Source: Combretum micranthum (lineage: Eukaryota; Streptophyta; Magnoliopsida; Myrtales; Combretaceae). Taken from it: a stretch of DNA of 64,000 nucleotides. The stretch lies in contig JAMXBD010001577.1 of the NCBI GenBank assembly GCA_024138025.1, positions 186,001 through 250,000 on the forward strand, written 5' to 3'. The translations under genes and the position numbers were made by a program. Below are positions 45,350 to 56,987 of this stretch, piece by piece; position 1 is the first letter of the stretch, and every line of letters starts with the position of its first letter. A model generated the notes under the pieces. That model did no database searches, was not told the origin of the DNA, and worked only from the letters and a program-made list of their open reading frames with translations.

Positions 45350-47453
45350 CTTGGGGGCTTACCGTACCATCTCTCCTTGCGACAATATAATTTTATTGTG
45401 CTAAATTATTAGAAAAAATCTTCCTCCATTATTCTACTACTATTATTCTTGATATAAATCTAAATAAATACTAATAATATTTACACAGTATTACTAAATA
45501 TAAATTTTTTTTTTATCATACATGGAGTAGGTTGAGAATTTACTATTCTTATGATATTGTTTTATATGTGTTCCAGTAAATAAGTATATGACATATGTAA
45601 AATGTAAAAATAATTTTTTTAAATAATATAAATAATATTTATCATTTCAAGATATATGTGAAATAGCCATACTTGCCACAGAAATAAGATAGCATCACGG
45701 CAAAGCAATGTGTTTCGAATAGTCGACCATGCTTCTGGAAGCAAGTCTCTTGTTTATGAACTCAAGCATAGAACTTGGGGGCTTAGCCTGCCATCTCTCC
45801 TTGCGACAATATAATTTTATTGTGCTAAATTATTAAAACAAATCTTCCTCCATTATTCTACTACTATTATTATTGATATAAATCTAAGTAAATACTAATA
45901 ATATTTACACAGTATTACTAAATATAAAATTTTTTTTATCATACATGGAGTAGGTGAGAATTTACTGTTCTTATGATATTGTTTTATATGTGTTTCAGTA
46001 AATAAGTATATGACATATGTAAAATGTAAAAATAATTTTTTACAATAATATAAATAATGTTTATCATTTCAAGTTATATGTGAAATAGCGATACTTGCCA
46101 CAGAAATATGATAGCATCACGGCAAAGCAGATGTGTTTCGAATAGTCCATGCTTCTGGAAGAAGTTCTCGTGTTTATGAACTCAAGCATAGAACTTGGGG
46201 GCTTAGCTGCCATATCTCCTTGCGACAATATAATTTTGTTGTGCTTAATTATTAAAACAAATCTTCCTCCATTATTCTACTACTATTATTATTGATATAA
46301 ATCTAAATAAATACTAATAATATTTACACAGTATTACTAAATATAAAATTTTTTGATTATACATGGGGTAGGTTGAGAATTTACTGTTCTTATGATATTG
46401 TTTTATATGTGTTTCAGTAAATAAGTATGTGACATATGTAAAATGTAAAAATAATTTTTTTAAATAATATAAATAATATTTATCATTTCAAGATATATGT
46501 GAAATAGCCATACTTGCCACAGAAATAAGATAGCATCACGGCAAAGCAGATGTGTTTCGAATAGTCGACCATGCTTCTGGAAGCAAGTTCTCTTGTTTAT
46601 GAACTCAAGCATAGAACTTGGGGGCTTAGCCTGCCATCTCTCCTTGCGACAATATAATTTTATTGTGCTAAATTATTAAAACAAATCTTCCTCCATTATT
46701 CTACTACTATTATTATTGATATAAATCTAAGTAAATACTAATAATATTTACACAGTATTACTAAATATAAAATTTTTTTTATCATACATGGAGTAGGTTG
46801 AGAATTTACTGTTCTTATGATATTGTTTTATATGTGTTTCAGTAAATAAGTATATGACATATGTAAAATGTAAAAATAATTTTTTTAAATAATATAAATA
46901 ATGTTTATCATTTCAAGTTATATGTGAAATAGCGATACTTGCCACAGAAATATGATAGCATCACGGCAAAGCAGATGTGTTTCGAATAGCCCATGCTTCT
47001 GGAAGAAGTTCTCGTGTTTATGAACTCAAGCATAGAACTTGGGGGCTTAGCCTGCCATATCTCCTTGCGACAATATAATTTTATTGTGCTTAATTATTAA
47101 AACAAATCTTCCTCCATTATTCTACTACTATTATTATTGATATAAATCTAAATAAATACTAATAATATTTACACAGTATTACTAAATATAAAATTTTTTT
47201 ATCATACATGGGGTAGGTTGAGAATTTACTGTTCTTATGATATTGTTTTATATGTGTTTCAGTAAATAAGTATGTGGCATATGTAAAATGTAAAAATATT
47301 TTTTTAAATAATATAAATAATATTTATCATTTCAAGATATATGTGAAATAGTCATTACTTGCCCCAGAAATAAGATAGCACCATGGCAAAGCAGATGTGT
47401 TTCGCATGGACCATGCTTCTGGAAGCAAGTTCTCTTGTTTAGGAACTCGAGCA
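45350..47453. repeat. tandem array, five units of about 422 bp in A-B-A-B-A order
   Basis: Units start with CTTGGGGGCTTA at 45350, 45774, 46194, 46617 and 47038 (spacings 424, 420, 423, 421). Units 1, 3 and 5 share marks such as AAATAAGATAG, ATAGCC/TCAT and GGAAGCAAG. Units 2 and 4 share AAATATGATAG, ATAGCGATAC and GGAAGAAGTTCTCGTG. So the array grew by copying a two-unit (about 844-bp) dimer. Noncoding. It lies directly downstream of the gene at 47909-48562. Confidence 0.95.
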
Positions 47454-47908
47454 TCATCTGTTCCGCTTTCGACTCTCCCTCTCCCTCTCTTTCACTGATA
47501 CGAACAGATCTTCCTCCATGTCCACTGCTTGCTTCAAGCATCAATTTCTTCATGCGATTTGCTAAATTTTTTATCAAAATTCAAAAACTTGTACGAACCA
47601 CACACTCACACATACACTCCAATATGTAAGATATTTTCGACCGTATAATTCCATATATTTCAGGAAGAGGTAACCTAGTGTTGCTGGAGCTCTCTTCATC
47701 GATCATTGAGAATAGTTCTGGCGAAATAAAACTTTTAACTCTATAAACGAACGAATGAACGAACAAAAACGAAAACGCTACGTGCATTAAAAATTGGAAA
47801 ATCACAATCATCACTATAACTAACAATAAGAGTGTCTTTTATGATTAAAAAGAAAAAGAAAAAAACAATAATAGGACAGAGACATAGTAGCTAGCTGGTG
47901 GCTAGTGA

Positions 47909-48562
47909 CTATGATCTTTTGAGAAATTCAATCATCAAACTGTATCCAATGGGTAGACAAATGGCGGCGCAAAACAACCAGGCGATCGATTGCTCTGTTG
48001 ACGTAAAGAAGGAGCAAGACAATCCACTGACGGCAACAAAGACTGAGGCAATTCCAATCATCTCCATAGTCCTTGCTATTCTAGGAAGCAATTTTCTTAA
48101 CAGTAAGGCATTCCAAATCGCTGCCATACCAAGGAGGAGTGTGGCCGCAACCCAATCACCTTTCACATCCGTAAGTTCCTTGTATTTGCTAAATACAGCT
48201 GCAGAAAAAGCTAAAACTGCCTTTCCTAGTTCTTGATCGGCAATCTGCTCCCAGATTGGATTGGCTGCATTAGGCGGTGCGCGGACATGGATGGAATCTC
48301 GGATGCCAGGGACCAAGGATGGTGGCAAACCAGACTCTACATCACGATCATGGCTTGGTTGCTCTGCCGGGTTTTGGACAGCTGGTATGTCACCGGATGA
48401 TAGCTGTGAACCCTCCGATTGTGGTGATGGGACACCACTTTCCAGAATATCAAATTGTGGTGGCGGACCCTCAGTTGGTTTTTCTGGTGCATCATGTGGG
48501 TGGCGGACATGGCGGTCTTGGTTGATCATGTCTTTGGATGATGATAGTGGCAGAACTGTCAT
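47909..48562 (-). CDS. small plant membrane protein of unknown function, paralogue 1
   Basis: 217 residues, intronless. Residues 1-100 are hydrophilic, rich in Pro, Ser, Asp and His, probably disordered. Then NPIWEQIADQELGKAVLAF and YKELTDVKGDW lead into three hydrophobic segments at about 137-156, 166-187 and 192-214, with the conserved WNALLLRKLLPRIARTMEM between the first two. I do not recognise the family. The paralogue at 53763-54413 shares NPI, YK(E/D)LT, A(I/T)WN..LLR...PR.A..ME and SCSFF/ICSFL. An upstream ATG at 48646 in the same frame overlaps the TATA-like box (48635-48643), so the transcript should start below it and the ATG at 48562 is the likelier start. The very similar length of the paralogue's downstream-start form (216 residues) supports this. 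Confidence 0.8.
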   Translation of the reverse strand: MTVLPLSSSKDMINQDRHVRHPHDAPEKPTEGPPPQFDILESGVPSPQSEGSQLSSGDIPAVQNPAEQPSHDRDVESGLPPSLVPGIRDSIHVRAPPNAANPIWEQIADQELGKAVLAFSAAVFSKYKELTDVKGDWVAATLLLGMAAIWNALLLRKLLPRIARTMEMIGIASVFVAVSGLSCSFFTSTEQSIAWLFCAAICLPIGYSLMIEFLKRS

Positions 48563-48634
48563 GATGGCCAAAAGAGAGAAGAAGTGGGAAGAAGAGGGTC
48601 GAGTAGATGGATGAAAAATGGGAGCATTAGGGCA

Positions 48635-48643
48635 ATTTATATG
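48635..48643 (-). promoter_or_regulatory. TATA-like box of paralogue 1
   Basis: The minus strand reads CATATAAATT, about 75 bp before the chosen ATG. A start site some 30 bp downstream would give a 5' UTR of about 45 nt. Confidence 0.6.
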
Positions 48644-48649
48644 CATTGA

Positions 48650-51012
48650 GCAGCAAAAAGGAAAAGGGAATATACCAATTCCTTTTCCGTTTTCATGTTC
48701 AATCTTAAAGAGTTTAATAGGTGCATTCTTTTTTTTTTTTTTTTAATCTAGGGGTTAGGGTTAGAGAAGAAGATGATGATGTTGGGGTAGACGGGAGAGA
48801 GAGAGAGAAGAGAGAAAGAAAAAAATAAAGTCAAACTTGGTCAAATGTTGCTAGCTAGGGAAAAAAAACATTATTTTAATCGTTTTCCTTTGACACATCA
48901 AAGTTTAGACAAAAAAATGGACGGATTCCGTATAAATATACTTTCGGTGGAACTTTTAAAAAGTTGATGTACTTTCTTGGTACGAAATGTTTTTTAGGTA
49001 CTATTTTATTACAAATGAAAAAGTTTAAGTATCGTGAATAAAATTTACCTAAAATAAATTTGTATGGACAATATGGCCATGCCTTTTGATGCTTTACGTG
49101 GCACATCATGTAATAGGGAAATATAACAATTTATATTATGCATATATAATCTATAAATTCTAAACACATCATTTATGTCTTAGATAAATATTATGCATAA
49201 ATATATTATATAAATATTCATATCACAATATAGACTAAACACATAACATTTATAAAATGGATAGATTATTGCATGTATAAAGTATGAATTATATATAGTT
49301 TATATCACATAGATATATATATATATAACATAATTTATATATATGTATATGTTACATAACATATATAACAAATATTTAGAATCTTCATATGTGTGTATAC
49401 ACATATTTTATTTACATATATATAAAATTTATAGGCTATTAATATATCATTTACATGCTATAATTAATTTATTATAAGAAATGAATATGCTATATATGTG
49501 TGTGAAGTGTTATAACATAGAAATTATATATAACATACTATTATATAGATATTAAATTACTGATTATATACAAAATTTGAATTATGTATGAGGTATGTTA
49601 TATAGATATATATCACAATTATGGGTATAATTATTAATAAATTTTTTTTGCACAAATATTAAATGCAATGCAATTGCAATAATAAAGGGATTTCTTTATA
49701 AGTGATTTGTTAACGTTACCATTTGATCTAAAAGTTTAAGTTTGTAGATATGTTGTATGGTATTATATTTATTATCAAACACTTCCCCTCAATTGTAAAC
49801 TAAAACTTTGATTTTAATTAAGACTCATCAAGTAGACAACTCAATTTTCATAGGATTGTAACAAATGTATAGCAATTCTAACTTATGACCCCATATCTAA
49901 AATCTTAAACTTATAAATATAGTATATGTTATTATATTTATTATATAACATAACATCATTCCAATATTAACAATTTTTTTAATATTTTTAATATTGACTT
50001 GATTGTAAGATTCTATTTCTGTCTCCCTCCATAAGTTCTACAATTAGTGAAGCATTTTCTAGGGCCACTCCTCTCCGGTCTGCACCACCAATTTCTCTTA
50101 TCTTCTCTCTTTCGCAATGCTTTCTGCAGATCTTCGACTTGGTTCAATAGATTCTCCAGACACTCATCAACACGAGTAGCAACTCAATCGCCACCAGTTT
50201 TTCCCCTCTCTATATTCGCTTGTAAGTATATGGGATTTATTCTAACTAGGGAGAGCATGTAATCTTGTTGTAACTTATATTTTGCTATATTTTGGTAAAA
50301 ATCGAGTAGATCTCAGATGTAATCATGCAAGTCATATTTCGCTGTGAATAAAAGGAGCAAGCAGATGGGTCATTCATACATAATACTAAGCAAGGGAGCT
50401 TCTATAATACCGTCAACAGTACCGTCCAATTAACCATCTAATCATTAAAATAAATAAAATAGAATTTTAGTGGTTCAATCACAGTTTGATATGGCATGAG
50501 TTGTTGGATAGTCGATAGGTCTGATCTTCTCAAAATTAGTGATGAGATTATAGAATTTCTTGTGAGGAAATATAGGATCTTTGTATCCATACATCGAATG
50601 TTGTTAAGGTGCGTTTCAAACTTTTAGTAATAATTAGAAAACGCCATCTTTTATTGTTTGTTGACATTGTCTCTTATGGTCATCATCATCATCTTTCGCT
50701 TTATTTTGTTTTTAGGGTTGTTATTATAAAATTGAGTGTTAGTTATAGGGATTTGCGCATTATACTATAATAGGGTAGTTTAAAAATCCTATTAATATAA
50801 TGTCATTTACGGTGAATGGTAATTTGGACATACACATTACACTTTTGGGGAAATTTATCTGCAAATTTACAGTTTATATATTATATTTCTAGCTATATGT
50901 AGTTTTCACACATTAACTAAAGTATCTGATTCTTATAATAACAAGTGTGTGTATATATATGTTATAAAAATTCTTTGTTTGTATAAAGGTAATTGTTATA
51001 TTTGGTATGCCT
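48650..51012. other. spacer, no gene seen
   Basis: GA-rich near 48780-48830, then very AT-rich with TATA repeats (49140-49620). 49980-50400 is less AT-rich and contains ORF 50047-50262 and an AATAAAAGG-like signal near 50350. It could be an old LTR or UTR but nothing firm is recognised. Confidence 0.45.
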
Positions 51013-51325
51013 ACACAGGTGTGGACTGGGTTTGACTTGTTAGTTGCCTTGAACCGCCACCAATGGGTCTGATCCGTCAGCTTGGCCCGATCATACAATT
51101 CATGACTCGTTGGTGAACCCCTCAGGCTAGGCGGGTCATAACCTAAAAAAGGAAAAAAAAAACATTGACCCATATTAAAAAAAATCATGAGTCAACTGAC
51201 CCGTGACTCTCTGGGTTGATCCGACCAACACAACCCGTGTCAAGCCGAGCTGATTCCAAGTCAATGTAACCTGACTTGTGAACCAGCAATTTTGGACTGG
51301 GTTGACTCAGCTTCAATGTCCAGGT
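51013..51325. mobile_element. possible hAT-like remnant with GACCCG/GGGTT motifs
   Basis: Dense GGGTTGA, GACCCG, AACCCGTG and CTGACC motifs at both sides of an A-run. GGACTGGGTTTGACTTG near the left end is mirrored by GGACTGGGTTGACTCAG near the right end in direct orientation, which argues against simple TIRs. Termini are not resolved. Confidence 0.3.
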
Positions 51326-52529
51326 ACATGAACTTTATTCATTTTTAAAATTTACTACCTACTTAAATTTTGTCATTTTTATAATTAGCTACTTTAATTT
51401 TGCAAAATTTTGTAATTAGCTGCTTGAGTTCTACCTATTTTTGCAATAAATTACCTCTTTTAGATACTATATATTAATTTAAAAGGTTTATAATTATTAA
51501 ATTGACACATTTAAACTTTAATTGCTTAATTATACAAATTCTCACACTTCCAGTATTAAATGGTGGGTTTACCTTTTATATAATTGACTTCTAAGTCATT
51601 ATAAAAAAAATTTCTAAGTCATTATAATATTCTTTTAATATGTACTTTGGAGTCTAATTCAGTAGACGATGAATATTAACAGTCCATAGGAATTATTAGC
51701 TTACGATTTAACTTATAAATCATTTCGATTATGAGATATATTGGATAGTTGATTATTAGCAAGCTCAAAATGTTACACCTATATTATAAAGATCTAGTGT
51801 GAGTAAATATTAGTTGTTTCATTTTTATATAAATGTTCATCGTGATATTTAGATTTAATAAGATGATTTTGAAAATACAGAACGGATTTATGTATAGTAT
51901 ATTATAAGGTGATTTGAGACACTTTGTAAGACGTGCTTGAAGAAAATACTTTATGATCATAATCATCTAATAGTCAGAAATTAAAAAAAAAAAAGTTCTT
52001 TCTATGATATATATTATATTATTAATTAGTTCCATCACGCATATGGTGCTAGTCATAGTATGATCAAAAGAAATTTCTTATCAGTTACGAGCTTACCGTA
52101 TCCAAAAATATATTAAAGATGTTTATCTATGTAATATTACAAATAAATGCATGTAAGACTTTTATAGTGCTCACAACTTGAAGTATGTGTTTTAATATAG
52201 AAAAAAATACATTTTTAATCTTTGTGGTTTCACCAATCTTTTACTCAAGTGCTTCACATATTTTATTTGAATCCTTAATATTTGCAAATGTTATTATAAT
52301 ACCGAGTCTTCCATTAGCGTAAGACATGTTATATGCTTTCGTTCATCCGTGTAACAATATTAAATAAAAAAAAGAAAAGAAAAATTGGGGGAAAAAAAAA
52401 AGGAAAGTAGAAAGTTTACAAAAATACAGCATGCCGTTTTATATATATATACATATTTTTACCTCTTTTTAACCATATATAGTAATAGATTACATGCCAT
52501 GTATAATATACATACGATGTGGAGTTCCC
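51326..52529. other. AT-rich spacer, no gene seen
   Basis: 51340-51480 has short inverted motifs (AATTTTGCAAAATTTTGTAATTAGC) that may be a decayed MITE. No supported gene. Confidence 0.45.
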
Positions 52530-52750
52530 AAGGGATTCTCACAAGTGGGCAGGATGAGAATTTGCTGTCCCATGATGCTGTCTTATCCGTGTCCTAGCAA
52601 ATGAGTATTTGACATATGTAAAAAATAAAAAAAAAAAATCTCTAAAATAATGCATACAGTAATTATCACTATAATATACGTGTCAAATACTCATTCATTA
52701 TTATAGTAATGAGATAACATCATGGGATAACAAATATGTTTCCCAAATGG
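52530..52750. mobile_element. MITE of the family embedded in the 45.3-47.4 kb array
   Basis: The left arm has ATTTGCTGTCCCATGATGCT then AATGAGTATTTGACATATG. The reverse complement of the right arm has ATTTGTTATCCCATGATGTT then AATGAGTATTTGACACGT. The array units contain diverged versions of both arms, in the same inverted order, around GAGAATTTACTG and AGATAGCATCACGGCAAAGC. TSD not certain. Confidence 0.7.
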
Positions 52751-53229
52751 GCATATGAGTAATAGTTACATTAGAAACCATCCACTATATTATGCACATA
52801 TTAAAATGTAAGTAATTGTTATCCACTACGTGTACATCTACTTGCTGTGTAATACAAAGACACTATTTCTCTACGGTGATGCTACGCCAAATGGTGCACA
52901 ATCGTGGGAAAACTACAGAGAATAATATTTTATATCGTAAAGCAAAATCTTGAACAGATATAAAAGCATTTTCTGCGATTTGAAGACGACATTTGCTGAG
53001 TTTAAGAATAAACAATGTCAAGCAATTGGTGTTATTGTTGTTTTTATGAAATAATACGGAAAAAAACTCACCAGTCACCCTCTTTCTCTACCAACAAACT
53101 CAATACATATATATATATATATGTATATACGCAATTATGCATAACCATGCATAATTCCTTAACAGATGGCCGTGGTCTTCATCATCCTCATTTTTATATT
53201 ATTATTCATTCTTTTAAGCCCCATGTGTT

Positions 53230-53475
53230 TGAGCATATCTGTTTGTGCTTCTTACAAGTCATGAAGTTGTGTTAAACTGCTAAATCTGGATAAGGAATTC
53301 TGTATTCAAGTTTCAGAAAAGCAAATGTATGTATAATGTATATATGTATATGTATTAGTGATACATCACCAGTAGCTGGTACAAATAGTAGGGATTGGGA
53401 GAAACGAGACACTTCATGGACAATGATTTCACGTCAAAACTAACATTCAAGAACCATAGGCTTTATGAACCCCCC
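53230..53475. repeat. duplicated block, right copy (pairs with 44668-44940)
   Basis: Homologous over about 245 bp. Homology also appears to continue a little to the left (AAGCCCCATGTGTTTGAGCA against AAACCCCAATTGAGCA before the copia insertion at 38914). It lies downstream of paralogue 2 (53763). Confidence 0.85.
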
Positions 53476-53479
53476 ACCA

Positions 53480-53510
53480 CCCCCCCCCCCCCCCCCCCCC
53501 CAAAAAAAAA
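53480..53510. repeat. poly-C tract of about 22 followed by 9 A
   Basis: An uninterrupted C run at about 53480-53501 then A9, preceded by CCCCCCACCA. It lies right at the end of the duplicated block. Length may be affected by assembly error. Confidence 0.85.
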
Positions 53511-53762
53511 GCTTTTACAAATGATGAACCATTTTTAACATATCCGCAGAAAAATCGAGTTCATTCAGCTTCTTGACAAATACATTAGATGTCGCACATA
53601 TTTGGTAGCTTATGAATGAACTAAAAGTTAGATTGGGCTGTTACTCCAGCCGATTTAAGACAAAGAAAACACTATTTATTGTATATGACCGATTCCATAG
53701 AACGTGAAACTCTAATAACTAAGGAAGACCAAGGGAGCGAAAAATCAGAGCAAACACAATCA

Positions 53763-54413
53763 TCACACCGGTGGAAGCGGAGAGTTGGAGTTTGAACAGG
53801 CTGTTTCTTCAGCAGAATGAAGAGGAAGAAGGCTCAATAAAAGGGGTAAACATGACAAGCCACAGCACAACCAAGATATCCATACTAAAGCTAGTGGAAG
53901 GAACGAGCAAATTAATCCATATGATGCCACAATAACTACTACAATGCGAAAAATCTCCATTACACTGGCAGTCCTCGGATACGTTCCTCTCAATAACATG
54001 CCATTCCAAGTAGCCGCAAAACCAAGAGAGAGTGCAATTGCTATCAATCTAGCTTCAAGAAGGGTAAGGTCCTTGTATTGATTAAGTAGTCCAGTTGCCA
54101 TTGGCATGGCAAAATTCAAAACTGTTTTAGATAAATTTTTCCTTTGAAACAGTGACATAATTGGATTTGCATCATTAGATGCTTCGTGGGTATGGTTGGA
54201 ATTGTGAGAGATGAGGGTTGGTATATTGATTACGTGCTGTGATTGGGTTTGTTGATCTTGGTTTTCAGTGCTGTTGTGGTGATGAACGCCTTCAGAACTG
54301 GGTGATATATTGAAATATTTCAGGAAAACTTTGACAATGGAGATCAGCCAGTTGTACAATTGTCCTAGAGCAGCTCTCACTTGTATACTAATACAGTTTC
54401 CGAGTCTCGACAT
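53763..54413 (-). CDS. small plant membrane protein of unknown function, paralogue 2
   Basis: 216 residues from the ATG at 54413, intronless. A hydrophobic patch at about 19-35 (LYNWLISIVKVFLKYF), a polar Gln/His/Asn-rich stretch (41-83), then NPIMSLFQRKNLSKTVLNF, QYKDLTLLEARL and three hydrophobic segments at about 122-141, 152-172 and 174-197 with WNGMLLRGTYPRTASVMEI after the first. It is a diverged paralogue of 47909-48562. An in-frame ATG at 54479 would add 22 residues that look like a signal peptide (MGVKYTLYLLSFSILLSCAN), but it lies only about 26 bp from the TATA box and so near the expected transcription start. I prefer 54413 and leave the longer form possible. Confidence 0.78.
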   Translation of the reverse strand: MSRLGNCISIQVRAALGQLYNWLISIVKVFLKYFNISPSSEGVHHHNSTENQDQQTQSQHVINIPTLISHNSNHTHEASNDANPIMSLFQRKNLSKTVLNFAMPMATGLLNQYKDLTLLEARLIAIALSLGFAATWNGMLLRGTYPRTASVMEIFRIVVVIVASYGLICSFLPLALVWISWLCCGLSCLPLLLSLLPLHSAEETACSNSNSPLPPV

Positions 54414-54504
54414 ATCTAAATTTGCACAAGAAAGCAAGATTGAAAATGAGAGAAGGTATAGGGTATATTTCACTCCCACGTGCCTTATTGGCCGAGATTG
54501 TTCT

Positions 54505-54513
54505 CTTTATATA
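54505..54513 (-). promoter_or_regulatory. TATA box of paralogue 2
   Basis: The minus strand reads TATATAAAG. The predicted start site is near 54480, leaving about 65 nt of leader before the ATG at 54413. Confidence 0.65.
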
Positions 54514-54542
54514 TTTAGGTGATGTTCTAAGGTAGAACATTA

Positions 54543-54830
54543 AAGGGGAGGGATCGAGTGGGAACAGAGAAAAGGGAGATATAGGGTAAAGGACTGAAAG
54601 ACCAACTAAAGTGATTGATCCAGGGGGAACAGAGATGAGGGAGATATACAGCAAAGGACTGAAAGGTCAACTAAAATGATTAATCCAGGGGGAACAGAAG
54701 GTCAACTAAAGTGATTAATACAGGGGGAACAGAAGGCCAACTAAAGTGATTAATCCAGGGGGAACAGAGAAGAGGGAGATATACGGCAAAGGACTGAAAG
54801 GCCCAACAAAGTAAGTGATTTAGTGGGACG
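54543..54830. repeat. minisatellite in the promoter of paralogue 2
   Basis: Units begin CCAGGGGGAACAGA and end CAACTAAAGTGATTAAT. Two or three long units of about 65 bp include GAGGGAGATATACGGCAAAG. Two short units of about 35 bp lack that inner part. It starts about 30 bp upstream of the TATA box. Confidence 0.9.
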
Positions 54831-56987
54831 TGAATTTTGATAAATTAAAGGTTACTGAATTGATAAATTAAAGGAGGAGACCCAGATTACAATAACATTT
54901 GTAGAGTATTTATAGATTATTTTTATCATAAAAAAGGCAACTAAATTCACTTTTTATTTTTCTTTAAAATTATTTCATAACACATGGCATATTCTTTTCA
55001 ATCTATGTGTCGAAATACATATTATACAAGAGCTTTATATGAAAAACAAAGACTATCGTAACGAAGTAAATAAATATGAAATTACTAATGAAGATATAAA
55101 TCAAAAGAAAAAAAAAAACAAATGCAGCTAAGTTTTTCTCTCTCTCTTCTTCTTCTTCTTCTTTTTTGAGAAGCATTTTTTTTATCACATTATTCCAAAG
55201 CAGTCATCAATCCAATGAATAACCTTCAACAAATATTAATTTCAGGGCTACATAACAAACAAAATCAACAACATCTTTGAATTAAATTTTAGAAACAGTT
55301 TTATCGTTCACTACTTAAACATTGTGAAATTCAAATAAAGTTGAGATAGAGCAACGGCGGACTGAGAGCAAAGGTGAAAGAGGGTAGAAGGTGGAAAGGG
55401 GGACTCCGCAACGATGGGACTCATAGATGACACAACAAGAATATAGCCGAGAATGAAAAGATCAGATGTGGATGACACGGCAAGAATAAAGCAACAAATT
55501 GATTAATATTCATATTCAACTCAAATTTAATTAGAACGATTAATTATTCAAATCAAATATTATGAAGCTTAAGTGTGATTTTACTGTACTTGAGTCAGAT
55601 TCAAATAAATATTTATGAGTTTAAATAGGATGTGAGTATTCGGTTGTCAAAATCGCGATTTTACTATTCATTAAAATGTATAAAATCGGTAGAGAATTGT
55701 ATAAAATTATATAAAACCGATAAAATCATAAATGTATAGAATCATATACCTATATTCATAATTCAATTTAAAGTCTATACCTAATCAATTTTGCATCTAT
55801 TTTAATTAAAAAAAATAGATAAAAAAAGTTATAAACTCATAGAAATGTATATATGATTTGCCGCTTTGACAACTATGATGGGTAATTTAACTTATTCACA
55901 GGGTAAGATCCAGCTATTAATCATTTTAACTGTAATTCGGACATATGCGATCGATGTGGACCACTTTTTACGAGGCTTTTGAGTTAATAAGCACTATGCC
56001 TTTTGAGTTAGCTATTCGAAAGCCCCCCAAGTTGGATTTTCGTGACGTTACCCTGCATGCTAAATCAACCTGCTTAATTTGTTTACCTTACGTGCCTTGT
56101 GGAAAGAAGTAGGAAATATTAGAGTAGAGAAGAAATCCAGGGAGGAGTGATGTTGCAGCTACTGTAATTGTGTGCCCAATATGTCAAGACACCTTTTAAT
56201 GTATTTATAAATATTATTAATAAAAGGTAAATATTTTTTTTATATATTTTTTTTTATTAGTATATATTTTACAATAAAATTCTATAAATAATTAGAAAAT
56301 ATTTGAAATAGTAATGGGGTATATTATTAGTGGAAATTCCAAGACATGATATTATCTAAAATTTGTTATTGGTTGAAAAAATATCTAGTGGGGATATAAA
56401 TATTTGACCAACACATTATATGACTAAAGGTTATTCTCATTGAACCAAGAGAAAAATATCCAAGTTATACAAGTGAGTCTCCAGAGATTAAATGGGTACA
56501 CTAGACATGATCTACTAATAGAGGATACCACATGTTTAATGTCATTAGTCCTTCCTCTATATGAACAAGCGTAAATGATCTCTAAACTTGAGATTTTTAG
56601 ATATCCTACATATAGAATATTGCACTTTGATACCATTAAACGCGTTCTTAATATAAATCGTAAATAATACGATTATTAGGTGCAATATGCAATATAGAAA
56701 GGATAATAACAAGTCAAGATAGAATTTATCACTCTCTTAGATTAGGTTCTCTTGGATTGTGGAGATATATCCATTGGCTGCTTGGTTGAGATAAAAGTGA
56801 CTCATAACTGCTAGCCATGGTAAGTTTTATTGAATCTAATTTATCTTGAGAACCAGGTAAAATGATTAAACATTGATAACATTACATGCAATGTTTTAAT
56901 TAGGATATTTCGACAAAGAGATTTAATTACGCAATAATCGGTTCATAGTGGTTAAGGTTCATAGCCATTTTATCACATAAGATGACC
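54831..56987. other. spacer, no gene seen
   Basis: AT-rich with a CTT microsatellite near 55138-55162. Only short chance ORFs. Confidence 0.45.

Noticed and set aside
45350..47453. CRISPR-like direct repeats
   Set aside because: Units of about 422 bp are contiguous with no unique spacers, in a plant nuclear context.
48261..48614. 117-residue plus-strand ORF
   Set aside because: It is the antisense of the N-terminal, proline/serine-rich part of paralogue 1; composition is explained by the other strand.
50047..50262. 71-residue plus-strand ORF
   Set aside because: Mixed composition but no motif, promoter or homologue recognised; may be UTR or LTR sequence.
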